Source of the DNA: Chlorocebus sabaeus
Lineage: Eukaryota > Chordata > Mammalia > Primates > Cercopithecidae
Reading direction: 5' to 3'
Assembly: GCF_047675955.1 (NCBI RefSeq)
Contig: NC_132904.1
Span: forward strand, 61,685,435-61,749,434
Length of the DNA: 64,000 bases
Every line of letters starts with the position of its first letter. Positions within the stretch are counted from its first letter, which is position 1. A model generated the notes under the pieces. The model had not been told where the DNA came from and searched no databases. It was given only the letters and a program-made list of their open reading frames with translations. The translations under genes were made by a program, and so were the position numbers. Of the stretch, positions 1 to 12,300 are shown piece by piece.

Positions 1-108
1 AACAAGCCTTTCGCTAAGGCTGTTCTTGTGGAATTGGCAAAGGGATATTTGGAAGCCCATAGAGGGCTACGGTGAAAAAGGAAATATCTTCCGTTCAAAA
101 CTGGAAAG

Positions 109-280
109 AAGCTTTGTGAGAATCTGCTCTGTGTTCTGTTAATTCATCTCACAGAGTTACATCTTTCCCTTCAAGAAGCCTTTTGATAAGGCTGTTCTTG
201 TGGAATTGGCAAAGGGATATTTGGAAGCCCATAGAAGGCTATGGTGAAAAAGGAAATATCTTCTGTTCAAAACTTGAAGG
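109..280 (+). repeat. Reference monomer in HindIII register (172 bp)
   Basis: AAGCTT occurs at 109-114 and again at 281-286, so a HindIII digest would release exactly 172 bp here. This register is used for the monomer coordinates in the other entries. Many monomers elsewhere keep the site. A large subclass reads AAGCGTTC or AAGCCTTC and has lost it, so digestion would give a ladder of multiples of 172 bp. Confidence 0.9.
239..255 (-). promoter_or_regulatory. A-box (pJ-alpha binding site) of an alpha-satellite monomer; first intact example of an array-wide motif
   Basis: The plus strand reads CTATGGTGAAAAAGGAA. This is the exact reverse complement of the pJ-alpha/A-box consensus TTCCTTTTYCACCRTAG known from alpha-satellite biology. 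In human alpha satellite this position holds either the A-box or the CENP-B box. Here the motif, or its CTACGGTG form which also fits the consensus, recurs about every 172 bp across the window. Several recurring monomer classes carry damaged versions: CTATAGTG, CTATGGGGAAAA, a 1-bp shortened A run (GGTGAAAAGGAA), and GAAAAAACAAAT. Binding in this species is inferred from human data. Confidence 0.7.
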
Positions 281-3200
281 AAGCTTTCTGAGAAACTGCT
301 CTGTGTTCTGTTAATTCATCTCACAGAGTTACATCTTTCCCTTCAAGAAGCCTTTCGCTAAGGCTGTTCTTGCGGAATTGGCAAAGGGATATTTGGAAGC
401 CCATAGAGGTCTATGGTGAAAAAAGAAATATCTTCCGTTCAAAACTGGAAAGAAGCGTTCTGAGAAACTGCTCTGTGTTCTGTTAATTCATCTCACAAAG
501 TGACATCTTTCCCTTCAAGAAGACTTTCGCTAAGGCTGTTCTTGTGGAATTGGCAAAGGGATATTTGGAAGCCCATAGAAGGCTATGGTGAAAAAGGAAA
601 TACCTTCCGTTCAAAACTGGAAAGAAGCCTTCTGTGAAACTGCTCTGTGTTCTGTTAATTCATCTCACAGAGTTACATCTTTACCTTCAACAAGCCTTTC
701 GCTAATTCTGTTCTTATGGAATTGGCAAAGGGATATTTGGAAGCACATAGAGGGCTATGGTGAAAAAGGAAATATCTTCCGTTCAAAACTGGAAGGAAGC
801 TTTCTGAGAAACTGCTCTGTGTTCTGTTAGTTCATCTCACAGAGTTACATCTTTCCCTTCAAGAAGCCTTGCGCTAAGGCTGTTCTTGTGGAATTGGCAA
901 AGTGATATTTGGAACCCCTAGAGGGCTATGGTGAAAAAGGAAATATCTTCCGTTCAAAACTGGAAAGACGGTTTCTGAGAAACTGCTCTGTGTTCTCTTA
1001 ATTTATCTCACAGAGTTACATCTTTCCCTTCAAGAAGCCTTTCGCTAAGGCTGTTCTTGTGGAATTGGCAAAGGGATATTTGGAAGCCTATAGAGGTCTA
1101 TGGGGAAAATGGACATATCTTCCGTTCAAAACTGGAAAGAAGCTTTCTGAGAAACTGCTCTGTGTTCTGTTAATTCATCTCACAGAGTTACATCTTTCCC
1201 TTCAAGAATCCTTTCGCTAAGGCTGTTCTTGTGGAATTGGCAAAGGGATATTTGGAAGCCCCTAGAGGGCTATGGTGAAAAAGGAAATATCTTCCGTTCA
1301 CAACTGGAAAGAAGCTTTCTGAGAAACTGCTCAGTGTTCTGTTAATTCATCTCACAGAGTTACATCTTTACCTTCAACAAGCCTTTCGATAAGGCTGTTC
1401 TTGTGGAATTGGCAAAGGGATATTTAGGAGCACATAGAGGGCTACGGTGAAAAAGGAAATATCTTCCGTTCAAAACTGGAAAGAAGCTTTGTGAGAAACT
1501 GCTCTGTGTTCTGTTAATTCATCTCACAGAGTTACATCTTTCCCTTCAAGAAGCCTTTTGATAAGGCTGTTCTTGTGGAATTGGCAAAGGGATATTTGGA
1601 AGCCCATAGAGGGCTATGGTGAAAAAACAAATATCTTCCGTTCAAAACTGGAAAGAAGCGTTCTGAGAAACTGCTCTGTGTTCTGTTAATTCATCTCACA
1701 GAGTTACATCTTTCCCTTCAAGAAGCCTTTCGCTAAGGCTGTTCTTGTGGCATTGGCAAAGGGATATTTGGAAGCCCATAGAGGGCTATGGTGAAAAAGG
1801 AAATATCTTCCGTTCAAAACTGGAAAGAAGCTTTCTGAGAAACTGCTCTGTGTTCTGTTAGTTCATCTCACAGAGTTACATCTTTCCCTTCAAGAAGCCT
1901 TTCGCTAAGACTGTTCCTGTGGAATTCGCAAAGGGATATTTGGAAGCCCATAGAGGGCTATGGTGAAAAAGGAAATGTCTTCCGTTCAAAACTCGAAAGA
2001 AGCTTTCTGTGAAACTGCTCTGTGTTTTGTTAATTCATCTCACAGAGTTACATCTTTCCCTTCAAGAAGCCTTTCGCTAAGGCTGTTCTTGTGGAATTGG
2101 CAAAGTGATATTTGGAAGCGCATAGAGGGCTATGGTGAAAAAGGAAATATCTTCCGTTCAAAACTGGAAAGAAGCGTTCTGAGAAACTGCTCGGTGTTCT
2201 GTTAATTCATCTCACAGAGTTACAACTTTCCCTTCAAGAAGCCTTTCGCTAAGGCTGTTCTTGTGGAATTGACAATGGGATATTTGGAAGCCCATAGAGG
2301 TCTATGGGGAAAAAGGAAATATCTTCCGTTCAAAACTGGAAAGAAGCGTTGTGAGAAACTGCTCTGTGTTCTGTTAATTCATCTCACAGAGTTACATCTT
2401 TCCCTTCAAGAAGCCTTTCGCTAAGGCTGTTCTTGTGGCATTGGCAAAGGGATATTTGGAAGCCCATAGAGGGCTATGGTGAAAAAGGAAATACCTTCCG
2501 TTCAAAACTGGAAAGAAGCTTTCTGAGAAACTGCTCTGTGTTCTGTTAGTTCATCTCACAGAGTTACATCTTTCCCTTCAACAAGCCTTACGCTAAGGCT
2601 GTTCTTGTGGAATTGGCAAAGGGATACTTGGAAGCCCATAGAGGGCTATGGTGAAAAGGAAATATCTTCCGTTCAAAACTCGAAAGAAGCTTTCTGAGAA
2701 ACTGCTCTGTGTTCTGTTAATTCTTCTCACAGAGTTACATCTTTCCCTTCAAGAAGCCTTTCTCTAAGGCTGTTCTTGTGGAATTGGCAAAGGGATATTT
2801 GGAAGCCCATAGAGGGCTATGGTGAAAAAGGAAATATCTTCCGTTCAAAACTGGAAAGAAGCGTTCTGAGAAACTGCTCTGTGTTCTGTTAATTCATCTC
2901 ACAGAGTTACATCTTTCCCTTCAAGAAGACTTTCGCTAAGGCTGTTCTTGTGGCATTGGCAAAGGGATATTTGGAAGCCCTTAGTGGGCTATGGTGAAAA
3001 AGGAAATATCTTCCGTTCAAAACTGGAAAGAAGCTTTCTGAGAAACTGCTCTGTGTTCTGTTAGTTCATCTCACAGAGTTACATCTTTCCCTTCAAGAAG
3101 CCTTTCGCTAAGGCTGTTCTTGTGGAATTGGCAAAGGGATATTTGGAAGCCCATAGAGGGCTATGGTGAAAAAGGAAATATCTTCGGTTCAAAACTGGAA

Positions 3201-4194
3201 AGAAGCGTTCTGAGAAACTGCTCTGTGTTCTGTTTATTCAACTCACAGAGTTACATCTTTCCCTTGAAGAAGACTTTCGCTAAGGCTGTTCTTGTGGCAT
3301 TGGCAAAGGGATATTTCTAAGCCCTTAGAGGGCTATGGTGACAAAGGAAATATATTCCGTTCAAAACTGGAAAGACGGTTTCTGAGAAACTGCTCTGTGT
3401 TCTCTTAATTTACCTCACAGAGTTACATCTTTCCCTTCAAGAAGCCTTTCGCTAAGGCTGTTCTTGTGGAATTGGCAAAGGGATATTTGGAAGCACATAG
3501 AGGGCTATGGTGAAAAAGGAAATATCTTACGGTCAAAACTGGAAAGAAGGTTTCTGAGAAACTGCTCTGTGTTCTGTTAATTCATCTCACAGAGTTACAT
3601 CTTTACCTTCAACAAGCCTTTCGCTAAGGCTGTTCTTGTGGAATTGGAAAAGGGATATTTGGAAGCCCATAGAGGGCTACGGTGAAAAAGGAAATATCTT
3701 CCGTTCAAAACTGGAAAGAAGCTTTGTGAGAATCTGCTCTGTGTTCTGTTAATTCATCTCACAGAGTTACATCTTTCCCTTCAAGAAGCCTTTTGATAAG
3801 GCTATTCTTGTGGAATTGGCAAAGGGATATTTGGAGGCCCATAGAGGGCTATAGTGAAAAAGGAAATATCTTCTGTTCAAAACTGGAAAGAAGCTTTGTG
3901 AGAAACTGCTCTGTGTTCTGTTAATTCATCTCACAGAGTTACATCTTTCCCTTCAAGAAGCCTTTCGCTAAGGCTGTTCTTGTGGAATTGGCAAAGGGAT
4001 ATTTGGAAGCCCATAGAGGTCTCTGGTGAAAAAAGAAATATCTTCCGTTCAAAACTGGAAAGAAGCGTTCTGAGAAACTGCTCTGTGTTCTGTTAATTCA
4101 TCTCACAGAGTTACATATTTCCCTTCCAGAAGACTTTCGCTAAGGCTGTTCTTGTGGAATTGGCAAAGGGATATTTGGAAGCCCATAGAAGGCT

Positions 4195-7100
4195 ATGGTG
4201 AAAAAGGAAATACCTTCCGTTCAAAACTGGAAAGAAGCCTTCTGTGAAACTGCTCTGTGTTCTGTTAATTCATCTCACAGAGTTACATCTTTACCTTCAA
4301 CAAGCCTTTCGCTAATTCTGTTCTTGTGGAATTGGCAAAGGGATATTTTGAAGCCCATAGAGGGCTATGGTGAAAAAGGAAATATCTTCCGTTCAAAACT
4401 GGAAAGAAGCTTTCTGAGAAACTGCTCTGTGTTCTGTTAGTTCATCTCACAGAGTTACATCTTTCCCTTCAAGAAGCCTTGCGCTAAGGCTGTTCTTGTG
4501 GAATTGGCAAAGTGATATTTGGAACCCCTAGAGGGCTATGGTGAAAAAGGAAATATCTTCCGTTCAAAACTGGAAAGACGGTTTCTGAGAAACTGCTCTG
4601 TGTTCTCTTAATTTATCTCACAGAGTTACATCTTTCCCTTCAAGAAGCCTTTCGCTAAGGCTGTTCTTGTGGAATTTGCAAAGGGATATTTGGAAGCCTA
4701 TAGAGGTCTATGGGGAAAATGGACATATCTTCCGTTCAAAACTGGAAAGAAGCTTTCTGAGAAACTGCTCTGTGTTCTGTTAATTCATCTCACAGAGTTA
4801 CATCTTTCCCTTCAAGAAGCCTTTCGCTAAGGCTCTTCTTGTGGAATTGGCAAAGGGATATTTGGAAGCCCCTAGAGGGCTATGGTGAAAAAGGAAATAT
4901 CTTCCGTTCACAACTGGAAAGAAGCTTTCTGAGAAACTGCTCTGTGTTCTGTTAATTCATCTCACAGAGTTACATCTTTACCTTCAACAAGCCTTTCGCT
5001 AAGGCTGTTCTTGTGGAATTGGCAAAGGGATATTTGGGAGCCCATAGAGGGCTACGGTGAAAAAGGAAATATCTTCCGTTCAAAACTGGAAAGAAGCTTT
5101 CTGAGAAACTGCTCTGTGTTCTGTTAGTTCATCTCACAGAGTTACATCTTTCCCTTCAAGAAGCCTTTCGATAAGGCTCTTCTTGTGGAATTGGCAAAGG
5201 GATATTTGGAAGCCCCTAGAGGGCTATGGTGAAAAAGGAAATATCTTCCGTTCACAACTGGAAAGAAGCTTTCTGAGAAACTGCTCTGTGTTCTGTTAAT
5301 TCATCTCACAGAGTTACATCTTTACCTTCAACAAGCCTTTCGCTAAGGCTGTTCTTGTGGAATTGGCAAAGGGATATTTGGGAGCCCATAGAGGGCTACG
5401 GTGAAAAAGGAAATATCTTCCGTTCAAAACTGGAAAGAAGCTTTCTGAGAAACTGCTCTGTGTTCTGTTAATTCATCTCACAGAGTTACATCTTTCCCTT
5501 CAAGAAGCCTTTTGATAAGGCTGTTCTTGTGGAATTGGCAAAGGGATATTTGGAGGCCCATAGAGGGCTATAGTGAAAAAGGAAATATCTTCTGTTGAAA
5601 ACTGGAAAGAAGCTTTGTGAGAAACTGCTCTGTGTTCTGTTAATTCATCTCACAGAGTTACATCTTTCCCTTCAAGAAGCCTTTCGCTAAGGCTGTTCTT
5701 GTGGCATTGGCAAAGGGATATTTGGAAGCCCGTAGAGGGCTATGGTGAAAAAGGAAATATCTTCCGTTCAAAACTGGAAAGAAGCTTTCTGAGAAACTGC
5801 TCTGTGTTCTGTTAGTTCATCTCACAGAGTTACATCTTTCCCTTCAAGAAGCCTTTCGCTAAGGCTGTTCTTGTGGAATTCGCAAAGGGATATTTGGAAG
5901 CCCGTAGAGGGCTATGGTGAAAAAGGAAATAATCTTACGGTCAAAACTGGAAAGAAGCTTTCTGTGAAACTGCTCTGTGTTCTCTTAATTTATCTCACAG
6001 AGTTACATCTTTCCCTTCAAGAAGCCTTTCGCTAAGGCTGTTCTTGTGGAATTGGCAAAGGGATATTTGGAAGCCCATAGAGTTCTATGGTGAAAAGGAA
6101 ATGTCTTCCGTTCAAAACTCGAAAGAAGCTTTCTGTGAAACTGCTCTGTTTTTTGTTAATTCATCTCACAGAGTTACATCTTTCCCTTCAAGAAGCCTTT
6201 CGCTAAGGCTGTTCTTGTGGAACTGGCAAAGTGATATTTGGAAGCGCATATAGGGCTATGGTGAAAAAGGAAATATCTTCCGTTCAAAACTGGAAAGAAG
6301 CGTTCTGAGAAACTGCTCGGTGTTCTGTTAATTCATCTCACAGAGTTACAACTTTCCCTTCAAGAAGCCTTTCGCTAAGGCTGTTCTAGTGGAATTGACA
6401 ATGGGATATTTGGAAGCCCATAGAGGGCTATGGCGAAAAAGGAAATATCTTGCGTTCAAAACTGGAAAGAAGCTTTCTGAGAAACTGCTCTGTGTTCTGT
6501 TAGTTCATCTCACAGAGTTACATCTTTCCCTTCAAGAAGCCTTTCGCTAAGGCTGTTCTTGTGGAATTCGCAAAGGGATATTTGGAAGCCCATAGAGGGC
6601 TATGGTGAAAAAGGAAATAATCTTACGGTCAAAACTGGAAAGAAGCTTTCTGTGAAACTGCTCTGTGTTCTCTTAATTTATCTCACAGAGTTACATCTTT
6701 CCCTTCAAGAAGCCTTTCGCTAAGGCTGTTCTTGTGGAATTGGCAAAGTGATATTTGGAAGCGCATACAGGTCTATGGGGAAAAAGGAAATATCTTCCGT
6801 TCAAAACTGGAGAGAAGCGTTCTGAGAAACTGCTCGGTGTTCTGTTAATTCATCTCACAGAGTTACAACTTTCCCTTCAAGAAGCCTTTCGCTAAGGCTG
6901 TTCTAGTGTAATTGACAATGGGATATTTTGAAGCCCATACAGGTCTATGTGGAAAAAGGAAATATCTTCCGTTCAAAACTGGAAAGAAGCTTTCTGAGAA
7001 ACTGCTCTGTGTTCTGTTAATTCATCTCACAGAGTTACATCTTTCCCTTCAAGAAGCCTTTCGCTAAGACTGTTCTTGTGGAATTGGCAAAGGGATATTT

Positions 7101-9351
7101 GGAAGACCATAAAAAGCTATGGTGAAAAAGGAAATATCTTCCGTTCAAAACTGGAAAGAAGCCTTCTGAGAAACTGCTCTGTGTTTTGTTAATTCATCTC
7201 ACAGTGTTGCATCTTTACCGTCAACAAGCCTTTCGCTAAGGCTGTTCTTGTGGAATTGGCAAAGGGATATTTGGAAGCCCCTAGAGGGCTACGGTGAAAA
7301 AGGAAATATCTTCCGTTCAAAACTGGAAAGAAGTTTTCTGAGAAACTGCTCTGTGTTCTGTTAATTCATCTCACAGAGTTACATCCTTCCCTTCAAGAAG
7401 CCTTTTGATAAGGCTGTTCTTGTGGAATTGGCAAAGGGATATTTGGAGGCCCATAGAGGGCTATAGTGAAAAAGGAAATATCTTCTGTTCAAAACTGGAA
7501 AGAAGCTTTGTGAGAAACTGCTCTGTGTTCTGTTAATTCATCTCACAGAGTTACATCTTTCCCTTCAAGAAGCCTTTCGATAAGGCTGTTCTTGTGGAAT
7601 TGGCAAAGGGATATTTGGAAGCCCACAGAGGGCTATGGTGAAAAAGGAAATATCTTCGGTTCAAAACTGGAAAGAAGCGTTCTGAGAAACTGCTCTGTGT
7701 TCTGTTAATTCATCTCACAGAGTTACATCTTTCCTTCAAGAAGCCTTTCGCTAAGGCTGTTCTTGTGGCATTGGCAAAGGGATATTTGGAAGCCCTTAGA
7801 GGGCTATGGTGAAAAAGGAAATATATTCCGTTCAAAACTGGAAAGAAGCTTTCTGAGAAACTGCTCTGTGTTCTGTTAGTTCATCTCACAGAGTTACATC
7901 TTTCCTTCAAGAAGCCTTTCGCTAAGGCTGTTCTTGTGGAATTGGCAAAGGGATATTTGGAAGCACATAGAGGGCTATGGTGAAAAAGGAAATATCTTAC
8001 GGTCAAAACTGGAAAGAAGGCTTCTGAGAAACTGCTCTGTGTTCTGTTAATTCATCTCACAGAGTTACATCTTTACCTTCAACAAGCCTTTCGCTAAGGC
8101 TGTTCTTGGGGAATTGGCAAAGGGATATTTGGAAGCCCATAGAGGGCTACGGTGAAAAAGGAAATATCTTCCGTTCAAAACTGGAAAGAAGCTTTGTGAG
8201 AATCTGCTCTGTGTTCTGTTAATTCATCTCACAGAGTTACATCTTTCCCTTCAAGAAGCCTTTTGATAAGGCTGTTCTTGTGGAATTGGCAAAGGGATAT
8301 TTGGAGGCCCATATAGGGCTATAGTGAAAAAGGAAATATCTTATGTTCAAAACTGGAAAGAAGCTTTCTGAGAAACTGCTCTGTGTTCTGTTAATTCATC
8401 TCACAGAGTTACATCTTTCCCTTCAAGAAACCTTTCGCTAAGGCTGTTCTTGTGGAATTGGCAAAGGGATATTTGGAAGCCCATAGAGGTCTCTGGTGAA
8501 AAAAGAAATATCTTCCGTTCAAAACTGGAAAGAAGCGTTCTGAGAAACTGCTCTGTGTTCTGTTAATTCATCTCACAGAGTTACATCTTTCCCTTCCAGA
8601 AGACTTTCGCTAAGACTGTTCTTGTGGAATTGGCAAAGGGATATTTGGAAGCCCATAGAAGGCTATGGTGAAAAAGGAAATAGCTTCCGTTCAAAACTGG
8701 AAAGAAGCCTTCTGTGAAACTGCTCTGTGTTCTGTTAATTCATCTCACAGAGTTACATCTTTCCCTTCAAGAAGCCTTTCGCTAATTCTGTTCTTGTGGA
8801 ATTGGCAAAGGGATATTTTGAAGCCCATAGAGGGCTATGGTGAAAAAGGAAATATCTTCCGTTCAAAACTGAAAAGAAGCTTTCTGAGAAACTGCTCTGT
8901 GTTCTGTTAGTTCATCTCACAGAGTTACATCTTTCCCTTCAAGAAGCCTTTCGCTAAGGCTGTTCTTGTGGAATTGGCAAAGGGATATTTGGAAGCCCAT
9001 AGAGTTCTATGGTGAAAAGGAAATGTCTTCCGTTCAAAACTCGAAAGAAGCTTTCTGTGAAACTGCTCTGTGTTTTGTTAATTCATCTCACAGAGTTACA
9101 TCTTTCCCTTCAAGAAGCCTTTCGCTAAGGCTGTTCTTGTGGAACTGGCAAAGTGATATTTGGAAGCGCATAGAGGTCTATGGTGAAAAAGGAAATATCT
9201 TCCGTTCAAAACTGGAAAGAAGCGTTCTGAGAAACTGCTCGGTGTTCTGTTAATTCATCTCACAGAGTTACAACTTTCCCTTCAAGAAGCCTTTCGCTAA
9301 GGCTGTTCTAGTGTAATTGACAATGGGATATTTGGAAGCCCATACAGGTCT
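4195..9351 (+). repeat. Mosaic higher-order unit I (5,157 bp, 30 monomers)
   Basis: This segment is followed by a near copy. The part to about 6,748 recurs at an offset of 5,157 bp and the part after it at 5,328 bp. Diagnostic shared variants include GAGTTCTATGGTGAAAAGG (near 6,080), GCGCATATAGGG (near 6,243), CATAAAAAGCTATGG (near 7,108) and GCCCACAGAGGG (near 7,620). It contains a two-monomer tandem duplication at 4,831-5,518. Relative to unit II it lacks one monomer near 6,748. Unit limits are given in the phase of a convenient marker; true exchange points are fuzzy because neighbouring monomers are so alike. Confidence 0.75.
4831..5518 (+). repeat. Local tandem duplication of a two-monomer block (2 x 344 bp)
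   Basis: The distinctive string GGCTCTTCTT occurs at 4,831 and again at 5,175, exactly 344 bp apart. Both are followed by GCCCCTAGAGGG, TTCACAACTGG, then a TTCAACAAGCC monomer with TTTGGGAGCCC and CTACGG. The same pair is also doubled in unit II near 10.0-10.6 kb, so the duplication predates the duplication of the larger unit. Confidence 0.75.
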
Positions 9352-9391
9352 ATGGGGAAAAAGGAAATATCTTCCGTTCAAAACTGGAAAG
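9220..9391 (+). repeat. Hybrid (junction) monomer
   Basis: The left part carries the markers of one variant class (CTAGTGTAATTGACAATGGG, CATACAGGTCTATGGGG). The 3' edge has GCCTTCTGTGAAAC, which normally ends a different class (as at about 627 and 8,707). The following monomer belongs to the second class's neighbour. This is the expected product of an unequal exchange within a monomer. A near-identical hybrid occurs in the next unit (about 14,548-14,719). Confidence 0.6.
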
Positions 9392-12300
9392 AAGCCTTCT
9401 GTGAAACTGCTCTGTGTTCTGTTAATTCATCTCACAGAGTTACATCTTTACCTTCAACAAGCCTTTCGCTAATTCTGTTCTTATGGAATTGGCAAAGGGA
9501 TATTTGGAAGCACATAGAGGGCTATGGTGAAAAAGGAAATATCTTCCGTTCAAAACTGGAAGGAAGCTTTCTGAGAAACTGCTCTGTGTTCTGTTAGTTC
9601 ATCTCACAGAGTTACATCTTTCCCTTCAAGAAGCCTTGCGCTAAGGCTGTTCTTGTGGAATTGGCAAAGTGATATTTGGAACCCCTAGAGGGCTATGGTG
9701 AAAAAGGAAATATCTTCCGTTCAAAACTGGAAAGACGGTTTCTGAGAAACTGCTCTGTGTTCTCTTAATTTATCTCACAGAGTTACATCTTTCCCTTCAA
9801 GAAGCCTTTCGCTAAGGCTGTTCTTGTGGAATTTGCAACGGGATATTTGGAAGCCTATAGAGGTCTATGGGGAAAATGGACATATCTTCCGTTCAAAACT
9901 GGAAAGAAGCTTTCTGAGAAACTGCTCTGTGTTCTGTTAATTCATCTCACTGAGTTACATCTTTCCCTTCAAGAATCCTTTCGCTAAGGCTGTTCTTGTG
10001 GAATTGGCAAAGGGATATTTGGAAGCCCCTAGAGGGCTATGGTGAAAAAGGAAATATCTTCCGTTCACAACTGGAAAGAAGCTTTCTGAGAAACTGCTCT
10101 GTGTTCTGTTAATTCATCTCACAGAGTTACATCTTTACCTTCAACAAGCCTTTCGCTAAGGCTGTTCTTGTGGAATTGGCAAAGGGATATTTGGGAGCCC
10201 ATAGAGGGCTACGGTGAAAAAGGAAATATCTTCCGTTCAAAACTGGAAAGAAGCTTTCTGAGAAACTGCTCTGTGTTCTGTTAGTTCATCTCACAGAGTT
10301 ACATCTTTCCCTTCAAGAAGCCTTTCGATAAGGCTCTTCTTGTGGAATTGGCAAAGGGATATTTGGAAGCCCCTAGAGGGCTATGGTGAAAAAGGAAATA
10401 TCTTCCGTTCACAACTGGAAAGAAGCTTTCTGAGAAACTGCTCTGTGTTCTGTTAATTCATCTCACAGAGTTACATCTTTACCTTCAACAAGCCTTTCGC
10501 TAAGGCTGTTCTTGTGGAATTGGCAAAGGGATATTTGGGAGCCCATAGAGGGCTACGGTGAAAAAGGAAATATCTTCCGTTCAAAACTGGAAAGAAGCTT
10601 TCTGAGAAACTGCTCTGTGTTCTGTTAATTCATCTCACAGAGTTACATCTTTCCCTTCAAGAAGCCTTTTGATAAGGCTGTTCTTGTGGAATTGGCAAAG
10701 GGATATTTGGAGGCCCATAGAGGGCTATAGTGAAAAAGGAAATATCTTCTGTTGAAAACTGGAAAGAAGCTTTGTGAGAAACTGCTCTGTGTTCTGTTAA
10801 TTCATCTCACAGAGTTACATCTTTCCCTTCAAGAAGCCTTTCGCTAAGGCTGTTCTTGTGGCATTGGCAAAGGGATATTTGGAAGCCCGTAGAGGGCTAT
10901 GGTGAAAAAGGAAATATCTTCCGTTCAAAACTGGAAAGAAGCTTTCTGAGAAACTGCTCTGTGTTCTGTTAGTTCATCTCACAGAGTTACATCTTTCCCT
11001 TCAAGAAGCCTTTCGCTAAGGCTGTTCTTGTGGAATTCGCAAAGGGATATTTGGAAGCCCGTAGAGGGCTATGGTGAAAAAGGAAATAATCTTACGGTCA
11101 AAACTGGAAAGAAGCTTTCTGTGAAACTGCTCTGTGTTCTCTTAATTTATCTCACAGAGTTACATCTTTCCCTTCAAGAAGCCTTTCGCTAAGGCTGTTC
11201 TTGTGGAATTGGCAAAGGGATATTTGGAAGCCCATAGAGTTCTATGGTGAAAAGGAAATGTCTTCCGTTCAAAACTCGAAAGAAGCTTTCTGTGAAACTG
11301 CTCTGTTTTTTGTTAATTCATCTCACAGAGTTACATCTTTCCCTTCAAGAAGCCTTTCGCTAAGGCTGTTCTTGTGGAACTGGCAAAGTGATATTTGGAA
11401 GCGCATATAGGGCTATGGTGAAAAAGGAAATATCTTCCGTTCAAAACTGGAAAGAAGCGTTCTGAGAAACTGCTCGGTGTTCTGTTAATTCATCTCACAG
11501 AGTTACAACTTTCCCTTCAAGAAGCCTTTCGCTAAGGCTGTTCTAGTGGAATTGACAATGGGATATTTGGAAGCCCATAGAGGGCTATGGCGAAAAAGGA
11601 AATATCTTGCGTTCAAAACTGGAAAGAAGCTTTCTGAGAAACTGCTCTGTGTTCTGTTAGTTCATCTCACAGAGTTACATCTTTCCCTTCAAGAAGCCTT
11701 TCGCTAAGGCTGTTCTTGTGGAATTCGCAAAGGGATATTTGGAAGCCCATAGAGGGCTATGGTGAAAAAGGAAATAATCTTACGGTCAAAACTGGAAAGA
11801 AGCTTTCTGTGAAACTGCTCTGTGTTCTCTTAATTTATCTCACAGAGTTACATCTTTCCCTTCAAGAAGCCTTTCGCTAAGGCTGTTCTTGTGGAATTGG
11901 CAAAGGGATATTTGGAAGCCCATAGAGTTCTATGGTGAAAAGGAAATGTCTTCCGTTCAAAACTGGAAAGAAGCTTTCTGTGAAACTGCTCTGTGTTTTG
12001 TTAATTCATCTCACAGAGTTACATCTTTCCCTTCAAGAAGCCTTTCGCTAAGGCTGTTCTTGTGGAATTGGCAAAGTGATATTTGGAAGCGCATACAGGT
12101 CTATGGGGAAAAAGGAAATATCTTCCGTTCAAAACTGGAGAGAAGCGTTCTGAGAAACTGCTCGGTGTTCTGTTAATTCATCTCACAGAGTTACAACTTT
12201 CCCTTCAAGAAGCCTTTCGCTAAGGCTGTTCTAGTGTAATTGACAATGGGATATTTTGAAGCCCATACAGGTCTATGGGGAAAAAGGAAATATCTTCCGT

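Larger units (their letters stand above)
1..4194 (+). repeat. Mosaic domain, first unit: 21-monomer spacing (3,610 bp)
   Basis: The sequence from the first base to about 1,550 recurs from 3,611 to about 5,160 at a constant offset of 3,610 bp (21 monomers). The window therefore opens inside a unit. Diagnostic variants appear in order: CTACGG with GTGAGAATCTGC (near 70-125), GATAAGG with TTCTGTTC (near 185-265), TCTATGGTGAAAAAAG (near 410), GCCTTCTGTGAAAC (near 627), AATTCTGTTC (near 705), GGAACCCCTAG (near 911), and TATGGGGAAAATGG (near 1,098). From 2,620 to 3,400 lies a run with TTCTTCTCACAG, TTTCTCTAAGG and TTTCTAAGCCC variants that reappears only near 15.7-16.5 kb. There are no genes. Confidence 0.75.

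Noticed and set aside
171..205. TTTCGCTAAGGCTG as a degenerate CENP-B box.
   Set aside because: Only the TTCG part fits; the required A and CGGG are missing. It lies in a different part of the monomer from the known A-box/B-box position.
585..830. Open reading frame of 81 codons (MVKKE start), with many near-identical relatives across the window up to 95 codons.
   Set aside because: All lie in alpha satellite and recur with its period. They appear where TGAGAAAC is replaced by TGTGAAAC, or a neighbouring stop is lost, and end at the next monomer's stop. Since 172 is not a multiple of three, the frame changes each monomer. No initiation context, domain or codon bias supports coding.
1921..1935. 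GGAATTCGC gives EcoRI sites in some monomers, which might mark a separate satellite family.
   Set aside because: It is a single-base variant (GGAATTGGC to GGAATTCGC) restricted to a few monomer classes. The rest of the monomer is ordinary alpha satellite.
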